From contig JAIVFJ010000554.1 in NCBI GenBank assembly GCA_025765615.1, positions 1-25,154 on the forward strand: a stretch of 25,154 nucleotides of DNA, written 5' to 3'. The position numbers and the translations under genes are program-made. A model generated the notes under the pieces. The model was given only the letters and a program-made list of their open reading frames with translations. It had not been told where the DNA came from and did no database searches. Shown here piece after piece: positions 24,372-25,154 of this stretch (positions within the stretch are counted from its first letter, which is position 1; each line of letters begins with the position of its first letter). The stretch is from Zopfochytrium polystomum. Taxonomy: Eukaryota; Chytridiomycota; Chytridiomycetes; Chytridiales; Chytridiaceae.

Positions 24372-24720
24372 TCACTCAAACCATACTTTTCCTGCCATCA
24401 CACTTCTCATTCCACCTCTGTATTCCTAAACTCATACTCTTTGTACAAGATCACTTTTTTCTCACACTTTCTCACTCTCACCTTTCCTTCCACCTTTCCT
24501 CTTTTCAACTCCCATTCCCAGTTGTTTCTCCAAATTTATCACTTTTGCTGCATCATCTCTCACTTCTACATACTTCATTATTATTCTTACTATCTCCATT
24601 GGCATTCTTCCATACACATTCTCTTTCTTGTCTCTGTGTTTTGCACACTTTTTTCCTTCCCTCGACTTTACTCCACACACTTGTCCTTACGTGCTCCTTT
24701 CTGTACTCGTAGTCACACAT
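24372..24720 (-). pseudogene. Inverted copy of the 7461 zinc-knuckle/F-box-like gene, frameshifted
   Basis: Minus strand from ATG 24720 (MCDYEYRK). The knuckle frame breaks at GAGCACGTAAGG. An open stretch 24462-24680 then reads CGVKSREGKKCAKHRDKKEN and GRMPMEIVRIIMKYVEVRDD, knuckle end and F-box-like segment fused in one frame, which the 7461 copy has lost. An extra G in GGAATGGGAGTTG near 24512 breaks it again before the C-terminal block; the original end is TGA at 24372. Upstream the CTCGGCGAGAAAAAAGTGAA remnant corresponds to the array TTGGCGG-AAAAYTGA block. The two copies complement each other's lesions, so they decayed independently. Confidence 0.7.
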
Positions 24721-24753
24721 CCTTAACTCCACCCACCAAGTTCCTCACAAAAT

Positions 24754-25154
24754 TCACTTTTTTCTCGCCGAGAATTCATTTCTTTTCAATTCCTTTGTTT
24801 TTTCTTTCCACACATATTCTATCTTTTCTCTAACTTCTTGGATTAATGTTTTATCAGTTGTCACAACTATGTCATCAACGTAATTTAACGTCACACAATC
24901 ATCCCAATTATTCCAGTATTTTATCGCCAATTCATGTATCGTTACAGTATCCATTCTCACTAATATTTCTTCTTCGTGGTCCTTACGCTCCAATATTTCA
25001 CATTTTTGACCCTTTCTTTTCCCGTTCTTCAGTATGTGTTTGCATTTTTACTCTCATATTCTTCAATCCATGATTCATATGCTTCCACCAATTGTGGTAC
25101 ATTCTTCATTTTTCCCTTCACTTTCATTATTTTTTCCATATTTTCTTTGTGTAT
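24754..25154 (-). CDS. Partial zinc-knuckle family member running off the window, frameshifted
   Basis: Minus strand. From the window edge a frame with KGKMKNVPQLVEAYESWIEE reaches a TGA near 25038. The overlapping frame takes up a C-x13-C knuckle, CKHILKNGKRKGQKC (about 25012-25060), and continues to a stop at 24754 (KEKTKELKRNEFSARKK). The tail includes LNYVDDIVVTTDKTLIQEV, which resembles the YxDD box of reverse transcriptases, but no other RT block is seen. The last residues overlap the promoter remnant of the 24720 gene. The gene is incomplete at its 5' side because the window ends. Confidence 0.45.

Noticed and set aside
24754..24993. Calling this a reverse transcriptase
   Set aside because: Only the YVDD-like box is present; no other RT blocks are visible and the same frame starts with the knuckle of the array family.

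Overview
The window looks like DNA of a eukaryote-associated large DNA virus, or virus-derived DNA inside a protist or other eukaryotic genome. The species cannot be named from the sequence. Pointers are: an IS607-type element whose TnpB carries a Fanzor-like rearranged RuvC site; TATA-box promoters; clusters of small C-x13-C zinc-knuckle, F-box-like and RING genes with an AAAAYTGA box (close to the mimivirus early box AAAATTGA); hairpins at gene ends; and remnants of viral replication genes (AEP primase, SF3/D5 helicases, an SF2 helicase, Dam methylases). No rRNA, tRNA, CRISPR, capsid or integrase gene was seen.

Layout. 1-4.8 kb: moderate GC, mostly intact genes. It holds an unknown NLS-bearing protein, the IS607/Fanzor2-like element (tnpA, tnpB, with recombinase-site-like repeats upstream), an LRAT/NlpC-P60-like protein, and a frameshifted membrane/coiled-coil protein. 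The last two are divergent and share a TATA+GCGCG promoter. 4.85-5.73 kb: a minus-strand protein with a caspase/CHAT-like His-Gly and Cys pair. 5.73-10.6 kb: a purine-rich plus-strand array of eight related short genes. Each unit is an E-box palindrome, TTGGCGG, AAAAYTGA, ORF and a covarying hairpin. ORFs combine a KG..C zinc knuckle with an F-box-like segment, a RING-H2 finger or an unknown C-terminal domain. Some are intact and others are frameshifted or truncated.

10.65-24.3 kb is AT-rich and is a graveyard of replication genes: a D5-like helicase (10.67-11.87), a short minus-strand fragment (12.05-12.27), an AEP primase-SF3 helicase (12.42-14.5), three tandem minus-strand Dam copies (14.87-16.70), an SF2 helicase (16.9-19.2, minus), a zinc-ribbon nuclease-like gene (19.5-20.2), and a long replication protein ending in a D5/SF3 helicase (20.6-23.3). 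The last gene lies between 55-bp inverted repeats (20313 and 24284). 23.3-24.3 kb is repeat-rich and non-coding. 24.3-25.15 kb carries two more members of the zinc-knuckle family in inverted orientation, attached to a recombined half hairpin.

The array genes probably act together as ubiquitin-ligase-type adaptors or regulators; this rests only on the F-box-like and RING motifs. The decayed region has no gene readable end to end except perhaps a 71-aa ORF. Many breaks are single-base indels in A or G runs, so part of the apparent decay could be sequencing error. Lost motifs and truncations (for example DPPY to YPPY and an eroded Walker A) argue that much of it is real.
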